42,491 nt of DNA from SIG565 sp045651765 (GCA_045651765.1 JAZRSY010000014.1:1-42491); one strand, 5' to 3'; numbered from the stretch's first letter, positions 1 through 8,374 are shown. Notes: generated by a model from the sequence alone, not told the origin. A program made the numbers and translations.

Positions 1-262
1 CGATTCGTCTAAAAACTTTAACTTTGACCGTCAGTGCAGTCACTATGTACAGGCAACAAAGAATGCAAATTACTCTGATGCGCTCTTTATGGCGACCGAG
101 CCTAAGCTTGATAGTATACCTACAGAATGGACACCTTACAGCCCGTCTGCATTAGAGCCTGAGGATATGTATCTTTGGTCTTGCGGCACTACTACCTTTG
201 ACTTTACAGGGGTAGAAGACGTATATGCTAAGGACGGAAAAGTCCTTGAAAATATGTGGTAA
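1..262 (+). CDS. C-terminal end of a phage-like hypothetical protein (partial)
   Basis: An open frame enters from the left edge, reading in phase from base 2, and stops with TAA at 260-262, giving about 86 residues. The sequence is aromatic- and Asp/Asn-rich, with segments such as IPTEWTPYSP and YLWSCGTTTFDFTG, and has no domain I can name. The stop codon overlaps the ribosome site of the next gene (AAAGGAGG from 261), so the two are almost certainly cotranscribed. Because the neighbour is a phage-tail-lysozyme protein, a tail, baseplate or fibre role is a reasonable guess, but nothing in the visible part proves it. Confidence 0.6.
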   Translation, partial: DSSKNFNFDRQCSHYVQATKNANYSDALFMATEPKLDSIPTEWTPYSPSALEPEDMYLWSCGTTTFDFTGVEDVYAKDGKVLENMW

Positions 263-278
263 AGGAGGTATAATAAAA

Positions 279-1412
279 ATGAACAAGAAACAGTATAATA
301 ATGTAATAGAAAACACATTAAAGCACGAACAGACAGACGATTCCCTTAGCACTGCTAGAGCCATATTTGATAATATGGGTGTTGCATTACCGCAGGGTGA
401 TATGAAGGCTGTTTATGAAACCATAAGCACTGATAACTATATGGGCTGGAAATCTTGCTCAATACACGAAGCGCAAGCCGCAGCAGATGCCGGAACAGCT
501 GCAATCGGTATCAGTGAGGATCGAATAGTAGTTCTTTCTGCAAATGACGATGAACAGCCTGTAGCACAAACTGCTTCTGTAATGACACTTGACGAAAACA
601 CTTCGGCTTTTGCAGTAGAGGGTATGCAGTATTATTCGTATAGCTATGGTATGACAACAGGTTCTGGTGGTTGTGTTGGAAGCACTACGAATTATCAAAA
701 TACTTATATTGACAGAATCTTATGTAATATTAAAAATTCTTCAAATACGATAATTCCATCGAATAAAAAAGATATTTGTGTAGCAATAACTCGATGTATG
801 TTATATAATGGATATGAAGTAGCATTTGTTGCAGGATTGTTAGCAAACATTGTATTCGAGGGAAGTGTCGGTAAGTTTGAATCTTCTAATTATGTTGCAA
901 ATCCTAAACCGGATTATTTGCAATATATGGACACTGAGTATAATGGTTTAAATTTTTATCTTAATAATTATAGCAACAAAACAATTATGGAAGTTAATGT
1001 TCAAACTGTTTGGGAGATATTAGAAGATTTAAAAACTAGGTCAAATAATACTTGGGAAATAGGAAATTCACGTGTAGGTTTTGGCTTGGGTAGTATACAA
1101 TGGACTTTTGGCAGAGCCCACACGCTAATGAGCTTATATAAAGACAGGGTTGGAAACAGCACTACAATCACTAATGAAGAAGCTATTTCAGCGGAAGTAT
1201 CAATGATCATAAACGAATTGCAATCTTCTTCGTATAATTGGATTATTTCCGAGTGGAGAAGAAACTGTGAAAATAATAGTAATTCTTTATCGGCCGCAAA
1301 TCTGGCTGGATCTACATTGTGTTATAATTATTTAATACCATACAATATTGCTGAACAGGCAAGAAAACGCGGAACGCGAGCAGAAGAAATTTATTCGCTA
1401 ATGTCAAGTTAG
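279..1412 (+). CDS. Phage-tail-lysozyme-like endolysin or tail hydrolase
   Basis: A 377-residue protein probably cutting peptidoglycan. I start it at ATG 279, 10 bases after AAAGGAGG; the frame is open further upstream, but that part would overlap the ribosome site. The C-terminal half (about 165-377) has the layout of phage tail lysozymes: GLLANIVFEG with the candidate catalytic Glu194, then GFGLGSIQW at about 267-275 followed by R279, the usual pocket-lining block. The N-terminal part (about 1-115) contains GWKSCSIHEAQAAADAG and IGISEDRIVVLSA, which resembles a degraded CHAP/NlpC-like fold, but the catalytic His is not obvious. No signal peptide is seen, as expected for holin-dependent or tail-borne enzymes. 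It is followed by a strong terminator. Family-level call; the exact role (lysis or tail) is open. Confidence 0.7.
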   Translation: MNKKQYNNVIENTLKHEQTDDSLSTARAIFDNMGVALPQGDMKAVYETISTDNYMGWKSCSIHEAQAAADAGTAAIGISEDRIVVLSANDDEQPVAQTASVMTLDENTSAFAVEGMQYYSYSYGMTTGSGGCVGSTTNYQNTYIDRILCNIKNSSNTIIPSNKKDICVAITRCMLYNGYEVAFVAGLLANIVFEGSVGKFESSNYVANPKPDYLQYMDTEYNGLNFYLNNYSNKTIMEVNVQTVWEILEDLKTRSNNTWEIGNSRVGFGLGSIQWTFGRAHTLMSLYKDRVGNSTTITNEEAISAEVSMIINELQSSSYNWIISEWRRNCENNSNSLSAANLAGSTLCYNYLIPYNIAEQARKRGTRAEEIYSLMSS

Positions 1413-1511
1413 CAAGAGTGTTTTTACAGTTGCAAGTTCTTTTTATACGGAATTTGAAATGACTTTGTCTGATTTATTCATGAGGCATATGCGAAATACA
1501 AGCTAAACAAG

Positions 1512-1556
1512 AAGAGAGAACAAAACAGTTGATTCTGCGATGTTCTCTCTTTTCTT
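1512..1556 (+). terminator. Rho-independent terminator after the lysozyme gene
   Basis: A perfect 11-bp inverted repeat (AAGAGAGAACA at 1512-1522 with its complement at 1541-1551) has an 18-base loop and runs straight into TTTCTTTTAT. It lies about 100 bases after the lysozyme stop and points the same way. The remainder of 1413-1671 shows no convincing gene. Confidence 0.8.
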
Positions 1557-1671
1557 TTATGAAAGGTCTTATTATACGTGTTTTTAATGAGAAGAAATTT
1601 ATATAATGCTGTAATGCTAGGTTCTTTTAACGCGGAGTTTTTGATATAAAGAACTATAAAAAAGTTGAATT

Positions 1672-2253
1672 TTATGGAGATGTTAACGATAAGCTCCAAT
1701 TTATGCTTTGGGGATTATTTTTCTCGTTCAAAGAATCAAATTCTTCTTTTGTGGCAATCTTTCCGTTTATATAGTATACCGCCGAACCCAAATCATTATT
1801 TTCAACCCGCCATAGTTCGATAGTATTACATGTTTTATCATCAAATTCAAGTTTAGAACAACCGTAAGTGTTTCCTTCATCTTCATTCCAAAGGAAAGAA
1901 CCGTCAGTATAAATTTGGGACATTCCTCTTAGACCAAAGTCGAAACCTATTACCGATGTGCCGTCTTTTCTTAGTATCAATATACTTCCGTCTTCAAACA
2001 TAATTGCAAGTTCATTTATATTGTCGGTATCCATATCCACAAATGAATACTGCCATACTTTTTTATTGTAGTCTAATAGAATGATGTCGGTTTCTTTGAT
2101 AATAGAATAAAAAGCTTGTTCGTTTTTTAAAATTCTCTCGTAACATTCTTTAGTGGTATTATTATTTAATGATAGTTCACTACTTGCATTAATTTGCTTA
2201 CAGCTGGTAAGTACAAATATTAAAGAAAACAACAATACTATAATTTTTTTCAT
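1672..2253 (-). CDS. Small secreted lipoprotein with a DxDxDxxxE repeat-like motif
   Basis: A 193-residue lipoprotein. The first 18 residues form a short lipoprotein signal (MKKII, hydrophobic stretch, lipobox LTSC with lipidated Cys18). The mature part holds FVDMDTDNINELAIMF, an Asp-rich calcium-loop-like motif of the kind found in VCBS/EF-hand-like Firmicutes surface proteins, and near the C-terminus INGKIATKEEFDSL, a motif I associate with small clostridial lipoproteins of unknown role. The start is fixed by AGGAGGT seven bases upstream and an extended -10 promoter further up. It faces the phage lysozyme gene and could be a cargo gene of the phage-like region. Function unknown. Confidence 0.75.
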   Translation of the reverse strand: MKKIIVLLFSLIFVLTSCKQINASSELSLNNNTTKECYERILKNEQAFYSIIKETDIILLDYNKKVWQYSFVDMDTDNINELAIMFEDGSILILRKDGTSVIGFDFGLRGMSQIYTDGSFLWNEDEGNTYGCSKLEFDDKTCNTIELWRVENNDLGSAVYYINGKIATKEEFDSLNEKNNPQSINWSLSLTSP

Positions 2254-2281
2254 AGAGGGACCTCCTAAGATATTTTACTAT

Positions 2282-2290
2282 ATTATAGCA
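2282..2290 (-). promoter_or_regulatory. Extended -10 promoter for the lipoprotein gene
   Basis: On the minus strand this reads TGCTATAAT, an extended -10 element 29 bases ahead of the lipoprotein start. No good -35 hexamer lies 17 bases upstream, as is common for extended -10 promoters. Confidence 0.6.
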
Positions 2291-2365
2291 TAATGCTAAC
2301 CCAAATAAAAGAAGAAAAGAAGGATTTGTAAGAGTTTATATAAAAGTAACCTTTTGCTTTCTATC

Positions 2366-2395
2366 TTGCATATTATATCAAATATATGCTATAAT
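2366..2395 (+). promoter_or_regulatory. Sigma-A promoter for the aminotransferase/sugar transferase pair
   Basis: TTGCAT, 18-base spacer, TATAAT, with TGC directly before the -10 (extended -10). Transcription would start near 2402, leaving a leader of about 70 bases before ATG 2471. Confidence 0.7.
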
Positions 2396-2470
2396 TAGAA
2401 AAAATTATAAATTTGTCCCCAATTTGGCACAAGCATATAATTAAAACACTAAATATAAAGGGGTTATGTT

Positions 2471-3676
2471 ATGAATATACCTTTTTCGCCACCCGATATT
2501 TCTGAGGCCGAAATTAACGAGGTTATTGCCGCCTTAAAGTCGGGTTGGATAACAACCGGTCCCAGAACCAAAGAACTTGAAAGAAAAATTGCAGATTATT
2601 GCCAAACCGAGCGTGCCGTTTGCCTAAATTCGCAAACCGCCTGTGCCGAAATGGCATTAAGGCTTTTGGGTGTAACCCAAGGCGACGAGGTTATTGTGCC
2701 TGCATATACATATACTGCTACGGCTTCGGTGGTGTGCCATGTTGGCGCCACTCCTGTGTTGGTGGATTGCCAACCAAATTCTCTGGAAATGGATTACGAT
2801 GCCGCAAGCCGCCTAATTAACAGCAAAACCAAGGCAATTTTGCCTGTGGATATAGCCGGTATCCCCTGTGATTATGAAAAGATTTTTGAAATTGTAAACG
2901 CTAAAAAAGATTTATTTAGTTCTGAAAATAAAATTGCCAAGGCTATTGGCCGTGTGGCTGTTTTGGCCGATACTGCACATTCATTTGGTGCCGTCAAAAA
3001 CGGCAAACCCGCCGGTTGCTTGGCTGATTTTTCGTCGTTTTCGTTCCACGCCGTTAAGAACTTTACCACCGCCGAAGGCGGCGCACTAACCTGGAATAAT
3101 ATTGACGGCATTAGCAACGACGATATTTATAAACAACTTCAGTTATTGTCCCTCCACGGCCAATCTAAAGACGCCTTAGCAAAGGCACAAATTGGCGCTT
3201 GGGAGTATGACATTGTTGGTCCTTATTATAAATGTAATATGACCGACATTGCCGCTGCCATGGGTTTAGCACAGTTTAACCGCTACGGTGGTATGCTTGC
3301 CCGCCGCAAAGAAATTATAGAGCGTTTCGATGCTGCCTTCAGTCCTTTGGGGGTTGAAACACTGCCTCATTACACGGCCGACTATTCTTCTTCGGGACAC
3401 CTTTATTTAACAAGGGTACCCGGCATTACCCTAGAGCAACGCAACGACATTATTGTAAAAATGGCTGAACTTGGTGTTTCTTGTAATGTTCATTACAAAC
3501 CCTTACCTATGCTCACGGCCTATAAAAATTTAGGATTTGACATAAAAAATTACCCCAACGCATATGCACATTTTGCTAACGAAATTTCGTTGCCGTTGCA
3601 CACCTGCCTTACCGATGAACAGGTGGATTATATAATAGAATGTTACACTAAAGTTTTGAAAGAGTATTTAATATGA
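2471..3676 (+). CDS. DegT/DnrJ/EryC1/StrS-family PLP aminotransferase for nucleotide sugars
   Basis: A 401-residue fold-type I aminotransferase of the class that puts an amino group on a keto sugar nucleotide, typically UDP-4-keto-6-deoxy-GlcNAc, during surface-polysaccharide or glycoprotein synthesis. Visible landmarks are the N-terminal PFSPPDI and SGWITTGP, the TYTATASVV block, ADTAHSFG with cofactor-binding Asp167, and SFHAVKNFTTAEGG with the Schiff-base Lys196. Length is normal. The start follows GGGGTT and a well-placed promoter. Its stop overlaps the ATG of the sugar transferase (ATGA), so translation is coupled. The pairing resembles epsN/epsL or pglE/pglC, but no dehydratase or acetyltransferase is adjacent, so the exact sugar is unknown. 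Confidence 0.9.
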   Translation: MNIPFSPPDISEAEINEVIAALKSGWITTGPRTKELERKIADYCQTERAVCLNSQTACAEMALRLLGVTQGDEVIVPAYTYTATASVVCHVGATPVLVDCQPNSLEMDYDAASRLINSKTKAILPVDIAGIPCDYEKIFEIVNAKKDLFSSENKIAKAIGRVAVLADTAHSFGAVKNGKPAGCLADFSSFSFHAVKNFTTAEGGALTWNNIDGISNDDIYKQLQLLSLHGQSKDALAKAQIGAWEYDIVGPYYKCNMTDIAAAMGLAQFNRYGGMLARRKEIIERFDAAFSPLGVETLPHYTADYSSSGHLYLTRVPGITLEQRNDIIVKMAELGVSCNVHYKPLPMLTAYKNLGFDIKNYPNAYAHFANEISLPLHTCLTDEQVDYIIECYTKVLKEYLI

Positions 3677-4359
3677 TTTTAAAAAAATGGGAAGATTTAC
3701 CCGAGCAGTTTAAATGCCCCGAAGTTGAACCTTATTACAATATTTTAAGCCGCAAAAAAACAAGCCTTTTGTTTAAAAGGCTGTTCGATATTATATTGTC
3801 GGGCCTAATGTTAATTGTTACAAGCCCCATATTTTTGTGCTTGGCAATATTAATTAAGTTAGATTCTAAAGGCCCGGTGTTTTTCAGGCAAACCAGAGTT
3901 ACACAATATGGCCGCGAATTTAAAATATTTAAATTTCGCACAATGGTGCAAAACGCCGAAAAAATTGGCACCAAGGTAACCGTTAGCGGCGACAGCCGGA
4001 TAACACGGGTGGGCAAATTAATACGCCGTTGCCGGTTAGACGAACTTAGCCAGTTAATTGATGTTTTCAGGGGCACAATGACCTTTGTGGGCACCCGCCC
4101 CGAAGTGCCAAAATATGTTGATGCCTACACCCCCGAAATGTTGGCGACTCTGTTGTTGCCCGCAGGGGTTACAAGCCTTGCCAGTATTTTGTATAAAGAT
4201 GAAGATGAGCTTTTAAAAGAAGCACAAGATGCCGACCAGGTTTATATAACCAAAGTTTTGCCCGACAAAATGGCTTATAACCTAAACTCTATTAAAAACT
4301 TTAGTTTTTGGGGCGACATTAAAACAATGTTCAAAACCGTTTGGGCGGTTATTTCTTAA
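3673..4359 (+). CDS. Undecaprenyl-phosphate sugar phosphotransferase (PglC/EpsL type)
   Basis: A 228-residue monotopic phosphoglycosyl transferase of the bacterial sugar transferase family, which moves a sugar-1-phosphate from a UDP-sugar to undecaprenyl phosphate on the inner membrane face. A basic segment, KRLFDIILSG, leads into one hydrophobic helix (about 38-62), followed by GPVFFRQTRV, FKIFKFRTM and RCRLDELSQLIDVFRG, which carries the catalytic Asp123-Glu124 dyad, and then VGTRPEVP. The short size, lacking the polytopic N-terminus of WbaP, fits PglC-like enzymes. It follows the aminotransferase with a 4-base overlap, suggesting its donor is the amino sugar made by that enzyme. Confidence 0.9.
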   Translation: MILKKWEDLPEQFKCPEVEPYYNILSRKKTSLLFKRLFDIILSGLMLIVTSPIFLCLAILIKLDSKGPVFFRQTRVTQYGREFKIFKFRTMVQNAEKIGTKVTVSGDSRITRVGKLIRRCRLDELSQLIDVFRGTMTFVGTRPEVPKYVDAYTPEMLATLLLPAGVTSLASILYKDEDELLKEAQDADQVYITKVLPDKMAYNLNSIKNFSFWGDIKTMFKTVWAVIS

Positions 4360-4373
4360 AATTACATATAAAA

Positions 4374-4398
4374 AAAGGGAGGCTTTTAGCCTCCCTTT
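4374..4398. terminator. Bidirectional terminator between sugar transferase and gdhA
   Basis: A perfect 11-bp stem (AAAGGGAGGCT with its complement) and a 3-base loop are flanked by an A-run on the left and TAATTTTT on the right, so it works for both convergent genes. Confidence 0.9.
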
Positions 4399-4409
4399 AA
4401 TTTTTGCTA

Positions 4410-5762
4410 TTAATATGCAATACCCTGTGCAATCATGGCATCGGCTACTTTTTCAAAACCTGCAAGGTTGGCGCCTGCTACAAGGTCGCCCTCCATGCCG
4501 TATTTTTTAGCAGCATCGTAAGATGCTTTGTAAATGCCTTCCATAATCTGATGGAGTTTTGCATCTACTTCTTCAGCAGTCCAGCTGTATCTCATAGAGT
4601 TCTGGCTCATTTCAAGGCCCGAAACAGCAACGCCGCCTGCGTTAACAGCCTTAGAAGGAGCAACGGTAACACCGTTTGCCTTTAGGTATGCCATTGCCTC
4701 GTTGGTAGTGGGCATGTTAGAAACCTCTACATAATATTTAACGCCGTTTGCAACAATTTGCTCGGCCTCGGGCATATCAACCTCGTTTTGAGTAGCGCAA
4801 GGCATAATAACATCGGCCTTAACACCCCAAGGTTTTTGACCCTCAAAATAAGGTACACCAAATTTATCGGCATAATCTTTAACCTTGTCGTGTCCGGAAG
4901 AACGCATATCTAACATAAAGTTAATTTTTTCTTCGGTGTTAATTCCGTTTTCGTCGTAAACATAACCATCAGGACCGGAAATTGTAACAACCTTACCGCC
5001 AAGCTCGGTAATCTTTTTAACAGTACCCCAAGCAACGTTACCAAAGCCCGAAACAGCAAATGTTTTGCCTTTAATTTCTTCGCCAAACGATTTTAACATT
5101 TCGGCGGTGTAATATACAGCGCCAAAACCGGTGGCTTCAGGACGGATTAACGAACCGCCGTAAGATAAGCCTTTACCTGTTAACACGCCGGTAAATTCGT
5201 TTCTAAGCCTTTTGTATTGACCGTATAAATAGCCGATTTCCCTTGCGCCTACGCCTAAATCGCCTGCAGGAACATCGGTGTCGGCACCAATGTGTTTAGA
5301 AAGTTCGGTCATAAAGCTTTGGCAGAAACGCATAATTTCGCCGTCGCTACGGCCGCGTGGGTCAAAGTCGGAACCGCCTTTACCGCCGCCCATAGGCAAA
5401 CCTGTAAGGCTGTTTTTAAAGGTTTGTTCAAAACCTAAGAACTTAATGATAGAAGCATTTACGCTTGGGTGGAACCTAAGGCCGCCTTTATATGGACCAA
5501 TGGCTGAGTTGAACTGAACGCGGTAGCCGCGGTTAACCTGAACCTTGCCGTTATCGTCTACCCAAGAAACTCTAAAGGAAATCATACGCTCGGGTTCTAC
5601 CATGCGCTCGATTACACCGTTTTGTTCAATTTTTGGGTTAGCAGCAACAATAGGCTCTAAAGAAACTAAAACCTCTTTTACAGCTTGTAAAAATTCGGTT
5701 TCGCCGGCGTTGCGTTTGCAAACATTTTCGTATACTCTCGATAAATACTCGCTTTTAAACAT
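4410..5762 (-). CDS. gdhA: NADP-type glutamate dehydrogenase
   Basis: A 450-residue hexameric-class glutamate dehydrogenase that interconverts 2-oxoglutarate plus ammonium and glutamate in the cytoplasm. The substrate domain shows YKGGLRFHPS (Lys92), LPMGGGKGGSDFDP with catalytic Lys128, and DVPAGDLGVG with Asp168. The dinucleotide domain begins at VSGFGNVAWG. Length and motifs match the biosynthetic NADP-dependent group. The start is ATG with GGAGGT upstream. It is monocistronic, bounded by its own promoter and the shared terminator, and divergent from three small genes. In clostridia it is a main ammonium-assimilating enzyme. Confidence 0.97.
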   Translation of the reverse strand: MFKSEYLSRVYENVCKRNAGETEFLQAVKEVLVSLEPIVAANPKIEQNGVIERMVEPERMISFRVSWVDDNGKVQVNRGYRVQFNSAIGPYKGGLRFHPSVNASIIKFLGFEQTFKNSLTGLPMGGGKGGSDFDPRGRSDGEIMRFCQSFMTELSKHIGADTDVPAGDLGVGAREIGYLYGQYKRLRNEFTGVLTGKGLSYGGSLIRPEATGFGAVYYTAEMLKSFGEEIKGKTFAVSGFGNVAWGTVKKITELGGKVVTISGPDGYVYDENGINTEEKINFMLDMRSSGHDKVKDYADKFGVPYFEGQKPWGVKADVIMPCATQNEVDMPEAEQIVANGVKYYVEVSNMPTTNEAMAYLKANGVTVAPSKAVNAGGVAVSGLEMSQNSMRYSWTAEEVDAKLHQIMEGIYKASYDAAKKYGMEGDLVAGANLAGFEKVADAMIAQGIAY

Positions 5763-5795
5763 TTTCTTACCTCCAAAAAAATTTATTACCTTTCT

Positions 5796-5824
5796 AGAAT
5801 ACTATTATTTTTTTTATGTGTCAA
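5796..5824 (-). promoter_or_regulatory. gdhA promoter
   Basis: On the minus strand: TTGACA (5819-5824), 17-base spacer, TATTCT (5796-5801). The transcript would begin near 5789, giving a 26-base leader that contains the GGAGGT site. Confidence 0.65.
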
Positions 5825-5930
5825 GAAAAATTCATAATTTTTTTTTACAGCAATATAAATTTTATATTATTTTAACATACATTTATTACATTCAGCATAT
5901 TTTATTGTAGAAATATTTGGGGGCGTTTTT

Positions 5931-6176
5931 ATGAATAACCAAAACGGTAACTTTAACAGTCAAAAAATTATTAATGAAATTCTTAAAAGAAACGGTGAAA
6001 ATAAAAACCTAAAAAATGGCTTAGAAAACGGAAATATTGAAGAAATTTTAGCAGGACTTGAACCCGCACAGGCAGCACAACTTAAAAACCTGCTTTCTAA
6101 CCCCGCCGCCACCGAAACATTACTTAATTCGCCACAGGCTAAGGCCTTGTTTAAGGCTTTGTTTGGGGGGAAATAA
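5931..6176 (+). CDS. Small unrecognised protein, first of a three-gene cluster
   Basis: An 81-residue, Asn/Lys-rich soluble protein with no signal peptide or membrane segment. The N-terminal half is polar (SQKIINEILKRNGENKN); the C-terminal half is helical and Ala/Leu-rich (EEILAGLEPAQAAQLKNLL and SPQAKALFKALFGG). It starts at ATG 5931 after GGGGGCG and ends two bases before the next gene, whose ribosome site lies within its last codons. I do not recognise the family. The coherent three-gene layout, each gene with its own ribosome site, argues that it is real. Confidence 0.7.
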   Translation: MNNQNGNFNSQKIINEILKRNGENKNLKNGLENGNIEEILAGLEPAQAAQLKNLLSNPAATETLLNSPQAKALFKALFGGK

Positions 6177-6178
6177 TA

Positions 6179-6529
6179 ATGGATAATTTGTCGGAAAAAA
6201 TTTCTTCGTTACTTTCTGACCCTGCCGCCCTTGACCAAATCAGAAATATGGCCGAGGGCCTTTTTGCCGACAATAAACCCGAGGCCCCACCGCAAATTAA
6301 TCCCACTAAAGCGGAAGAGGCATTACCCAACATTGATTTTGGCAAAATGCTTTCGGTAATGGGCAGTCTTAAAAACTCGGCTACCGATGAACGCTGCAAG
6401 TTGTTGTTAGCACTAAAACCTCACCTTAGCCCCAAACGGCAGGAAAGAGCCGACAAAGCCGTTAAAATATTACGGTTGCTTGATTTATTGCCGCTGCTTA
6501 AAGAAAGCGGCTTTTTAAATTTCTTATAG
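6179..6529 (+). CDS. Small unrecognised helical protein, second of a three-gene cluster
   Basis: A 116-residue protein without signal or membrane segments. It opens with a helical LSDPAALDQIRNMAEGL block, has a Pro-rich linker (about 40-55), and ends with a basic conserved-looking block, LLLALKPHLSPKRQERADKA followed by VKILRLLDLLPLL. I have an impression that the R-C-x-L-L-L-A-L-K-P block recurs in clostridial hypothetical proteins, but I cannot name a function. The ribosome site GGGGGG ends the preceding gene, so the pair is probably translationally coupled. Confidence 0.75.
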   Translation: MDNLSEKISSLLSDPAALDQIRNMAEGLFADNKPEAPPQINPTKAEEALPNIDFGKMLSVMGSLKNSATDERCKLLLALKPHLSPKRQERADKAVKILRLLDLLPLLKESGFLNFL

Positions 6530-6539
6530 GAGGGGTAAA

Positions 6540-6884
6540 ATGGAGCAGATAAATAAAGAAGAACTTGAACGTGCCGCCAAAAGAATTATGGAAATGAATA
6601 ACAGAGCAAACAAACAGGGCGCCGTGCATAAAATGCCGCCTGTTCCAAGTTTTGTTAATATACCTAATTTAAACACCGCAAAGCCGTCTGAAAATTCACA
6701 AAAAAGCACCGCCCCTTTAGCGCCGAGCACCCAAAAAAGCGGTAATTCTTTGTTTAATTTAATTAATTTTAAAAATATTTTTGCCGATTCTGACCGTTCT
6801 TTACTTGCCGGAATTATGATGCTTTTAGGCGGCGAAGCAGCCGACGAAAAATTAATGCTTGCATTACTTTATATAATGTTATAA
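6540..6884 (+). CDS. Small unrecognised protein, third of a three-gene cluster
   Basis: A 114-residue protein: a charged N-terminal helix (EQINKEELERAAKRIMEMNN), a long low-complexity Pro/Ser/Asn middle (about 28-75), and a hydrophobic C-terminus, LLAGIMMLLGGEAADEKLM followed by LALLYIML. The end could be an amphipathic or membrane-associated helix; it also resembles the D-x-x-L-L-L-A-L block of the preceding protein, hinting at a shared C-terminal module. The start follows GGAGGGG by 5-6 bases. Function unknown. Confidence 0.7.
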   Translation: MEQINKEELERAAKRIMEMNNRANKQGAVHKMPPVPSFVNIPNLNTAKPSENSQKSTAPLAPSTQKSGNSLFNLINFKNIFADSDRSLLAGIMMLLGGEAADEKLMLALLYIML

Positions 6885-7054
6885 TTTTGCATTTTTTGTT
6901 TTTTCTTTTGCATAATTCTATACTTTATGTTAACTAAAAACATTTTAACATTTATTAAGGTTTTCCACCAAGTAATTAACAATTTTACACCAACATTGCC
7001 TTTTTTGGCATAAAATAAGGGCTTTATATGTTAATAATGCCGTTGATAACTCTA

Positions 7055-7076
7055 ATTATTTTTTATAAAAAATAAT
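7055..7076. repeat. 22-bp perfect AT palindrome
   Basis: Two 11-base arms (ATTATTTTTTA and its complement) meet without a loop in the 258-base gap between the three-gene cluster and dinB. It may be a terminator for the plus-strand cluster or merely AT-rich spacer. I see no other gene or DnaA-box-like site in 6885-7106. Confidence 0.5.
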
Positions 7077-7106
7077 ATGAATAATAAAATTATGTAAATA
7101 AAAATT

Positions 7107-7128
7107 CCAAAAAACGAAAGCGTTTTGG
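7107..7128 (-). terminator. Probable dinB terminator
   Basis: On the minus strand a CCAAAACG arm pairs with CGTTTT..GG across a 4-base loop with a 2-base bulge, and is followed by AATTTTTATTT. It lies just beyond the dinB stop. Confidence 0.55.
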
Positions 7129-7142
7129 GTAAAAATTTACAT

Positions 7143-8336
7143 TTATTTTTTCTTACTTTTTTCTATAACCGTGGCCCTTTTAAGACTGTTGCTGCCATAT
7201 TTTTCGCGTATTAAAAATATGCTGTTTTCTACCCTTTCTTTTTTAATTTCTAATGCGGAATCTTCAAACACATTTTGTTGAACGCCGGTTACGGTGTTTT
7301 TTAAATTAACTACTCTGACACCAATGCTCCTGAGCGGTAATTCCCAACTGTAATTTTCAACTAAAATTTCTTGTGCGGTTTTGGCAATTTCGGTGGCCGA
7401 TGCCGTGGGAGATACAAGCGTTTTGCTAATGTTTTTAACATTTAACTCGGTATCTCGGCAGTGCAGTTGCACCGTAGAGGCATATAACCCCTGCTTCATT
7501 AGTTGGGTGGATATTTTTTCACTCAAATCCAGAATAACCTGCCAGGCTTCTTCTTTGGTTGTAAGGTTATTTTCACCCGTAACGCTGTGCCCTATGCTTT
7601 TTGGAATTCTTATTTCATTCATATCTAACACAGGCGAAACATCGTTACCGAGTGCATAATTTTTTAAATCTAACCCATTTTTACCCAATAATTTTTTCAG
7701 TGTAACGTCTTGTGCGGCGGCCAGGTCGCCGATGGTAAAAATGCCGGCTTCGTTTAATTTTTTTGTGGTGTGTTGCCCTGCAAAAATCAAACTGCTCAAA
7801 TTTAAACCCCAAATTTTTTCTTTAAAATTTTGGCGGGTTATAACGGTTACGGCATCGGGCTTTTTTAAATCACTGCCAAGTTTGGCAAAAACCTTATTAA
7901 AACTTACCCCCACCGATATTGTTAAGCCCAACTCTTTTTTAACGGCCCGCCTTATAGCATTGGCAATTTGTTCGCCGCTACCAAAAAGCATTGTGCTGCC
8001 GGTAACATCAAGCCAACATTCATCTATGCCAAAGGGTTCTATTCTGTCGGTATATCGGGCATAAATTTGTTGCACCTTGCGGGAATATTCTTCATACATA
8101 GGGTAATCGGGCGGCAGGGTAACAAGGTCGGGGCATTTTAATTTTGCCTGCCAAATGGCCTCGGCCGTTTTAACGCCGTATTTTTTGGCTACTTCATTTT
8201 TTGCAAGAACTATTCCGTGGCGCTCTTTTTTGCTGCCGCAAACGGCAACCGGCATATTAACAAGGGTTTGGTTGTTTAAAAGCGTTACCGATGCAAAAAA
8301 ATTGTTTAAATCGCAATGCAAAATAATTCTTTCCAA
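7143..8336 (-). CDS. dinB: Y-family DNA polymerase IV (translesion)
   Basis: A 397-residue Y-family polymerase for damage-tolerant synthesis. The palm has HCDLNNFFASV (metal ligand Asp9, steric-gate region Phe13-Phe14) and GIDECWLDVTG with Asp105-Glu106. GVSFNKVFAKLGSDLKKP follows, then a helix-hairpin-helix region and the little-finger domain to the C-terminus. The usual C-terminal clamp-binding QLxLF peptide is not evident; the protein ends in a Lys tail. The start codon is TTG, chosen because GAGGGGG sits seven bases upstream and the conserved N-terminus begins there. A perfect LexA/DinR-type operator overlaps its promoter, so it should be SOS-induced. Confidence 0.93.
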   Translation of the reverse strand: MERIILHCDLNNFFASVTLLNNQTLVNMPVAVCGSKKERHGIVLAKNEVAKKYGVKTAEAIWQAKLKCPDLVTLPPDYPMYEEYSRKVQQIYARYTDRIEPFGIDECWLDVTGSTMLFGSGEQIANAIRRAVKKELGLTISVGVSFNKVFAKLGSDLKKPDAVTVITRQNFKEKIWGLNLSSLIFAGQHTTKKLNEAGIFTIGDLAAAQDVTLKKLLGKNGLDLKNYALGNDVSPVLDMNEIRIPKSIGHSVTGENNLTTKEEAWQVILDLSEKISTQLMKQGLYASTVQLHCRDTELNVKNISKTLVSPTASATEIAKTAQEILVENYSWELPLRSIGVRVVNLKNTVTGVQQNVFEDSALEIKKERVENSIFLIREKYGSNSLKRATVIEKSKKK

Positions 8337-8356
8337 AGCCTAACCCCCTCAAATTT

Positions 8357-8372
8357 AAGAACATCCGTTCTT
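8357..8372. promoter_or_regulatory. LexA/DinR (SOS) operator of dinB
   Basis: AAGAAC-ATCC-GTTCTT, a perfect 6-bp-arm palindrome matching the Gram-positive SOS core GAAC-N4-GTTC. It lies immediately downstream of the dinB -10, over the expected start of transcription. Confidence 0.85.
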
Positions 8373-8374
8373 GT

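Noticed and set aside
1478..1699. 73-residue minus-strand open frame
   Set aside because: It covers the lysozyme terminator, lacks a ribosome site and has low-complexity Phe/Leu/Lys content.
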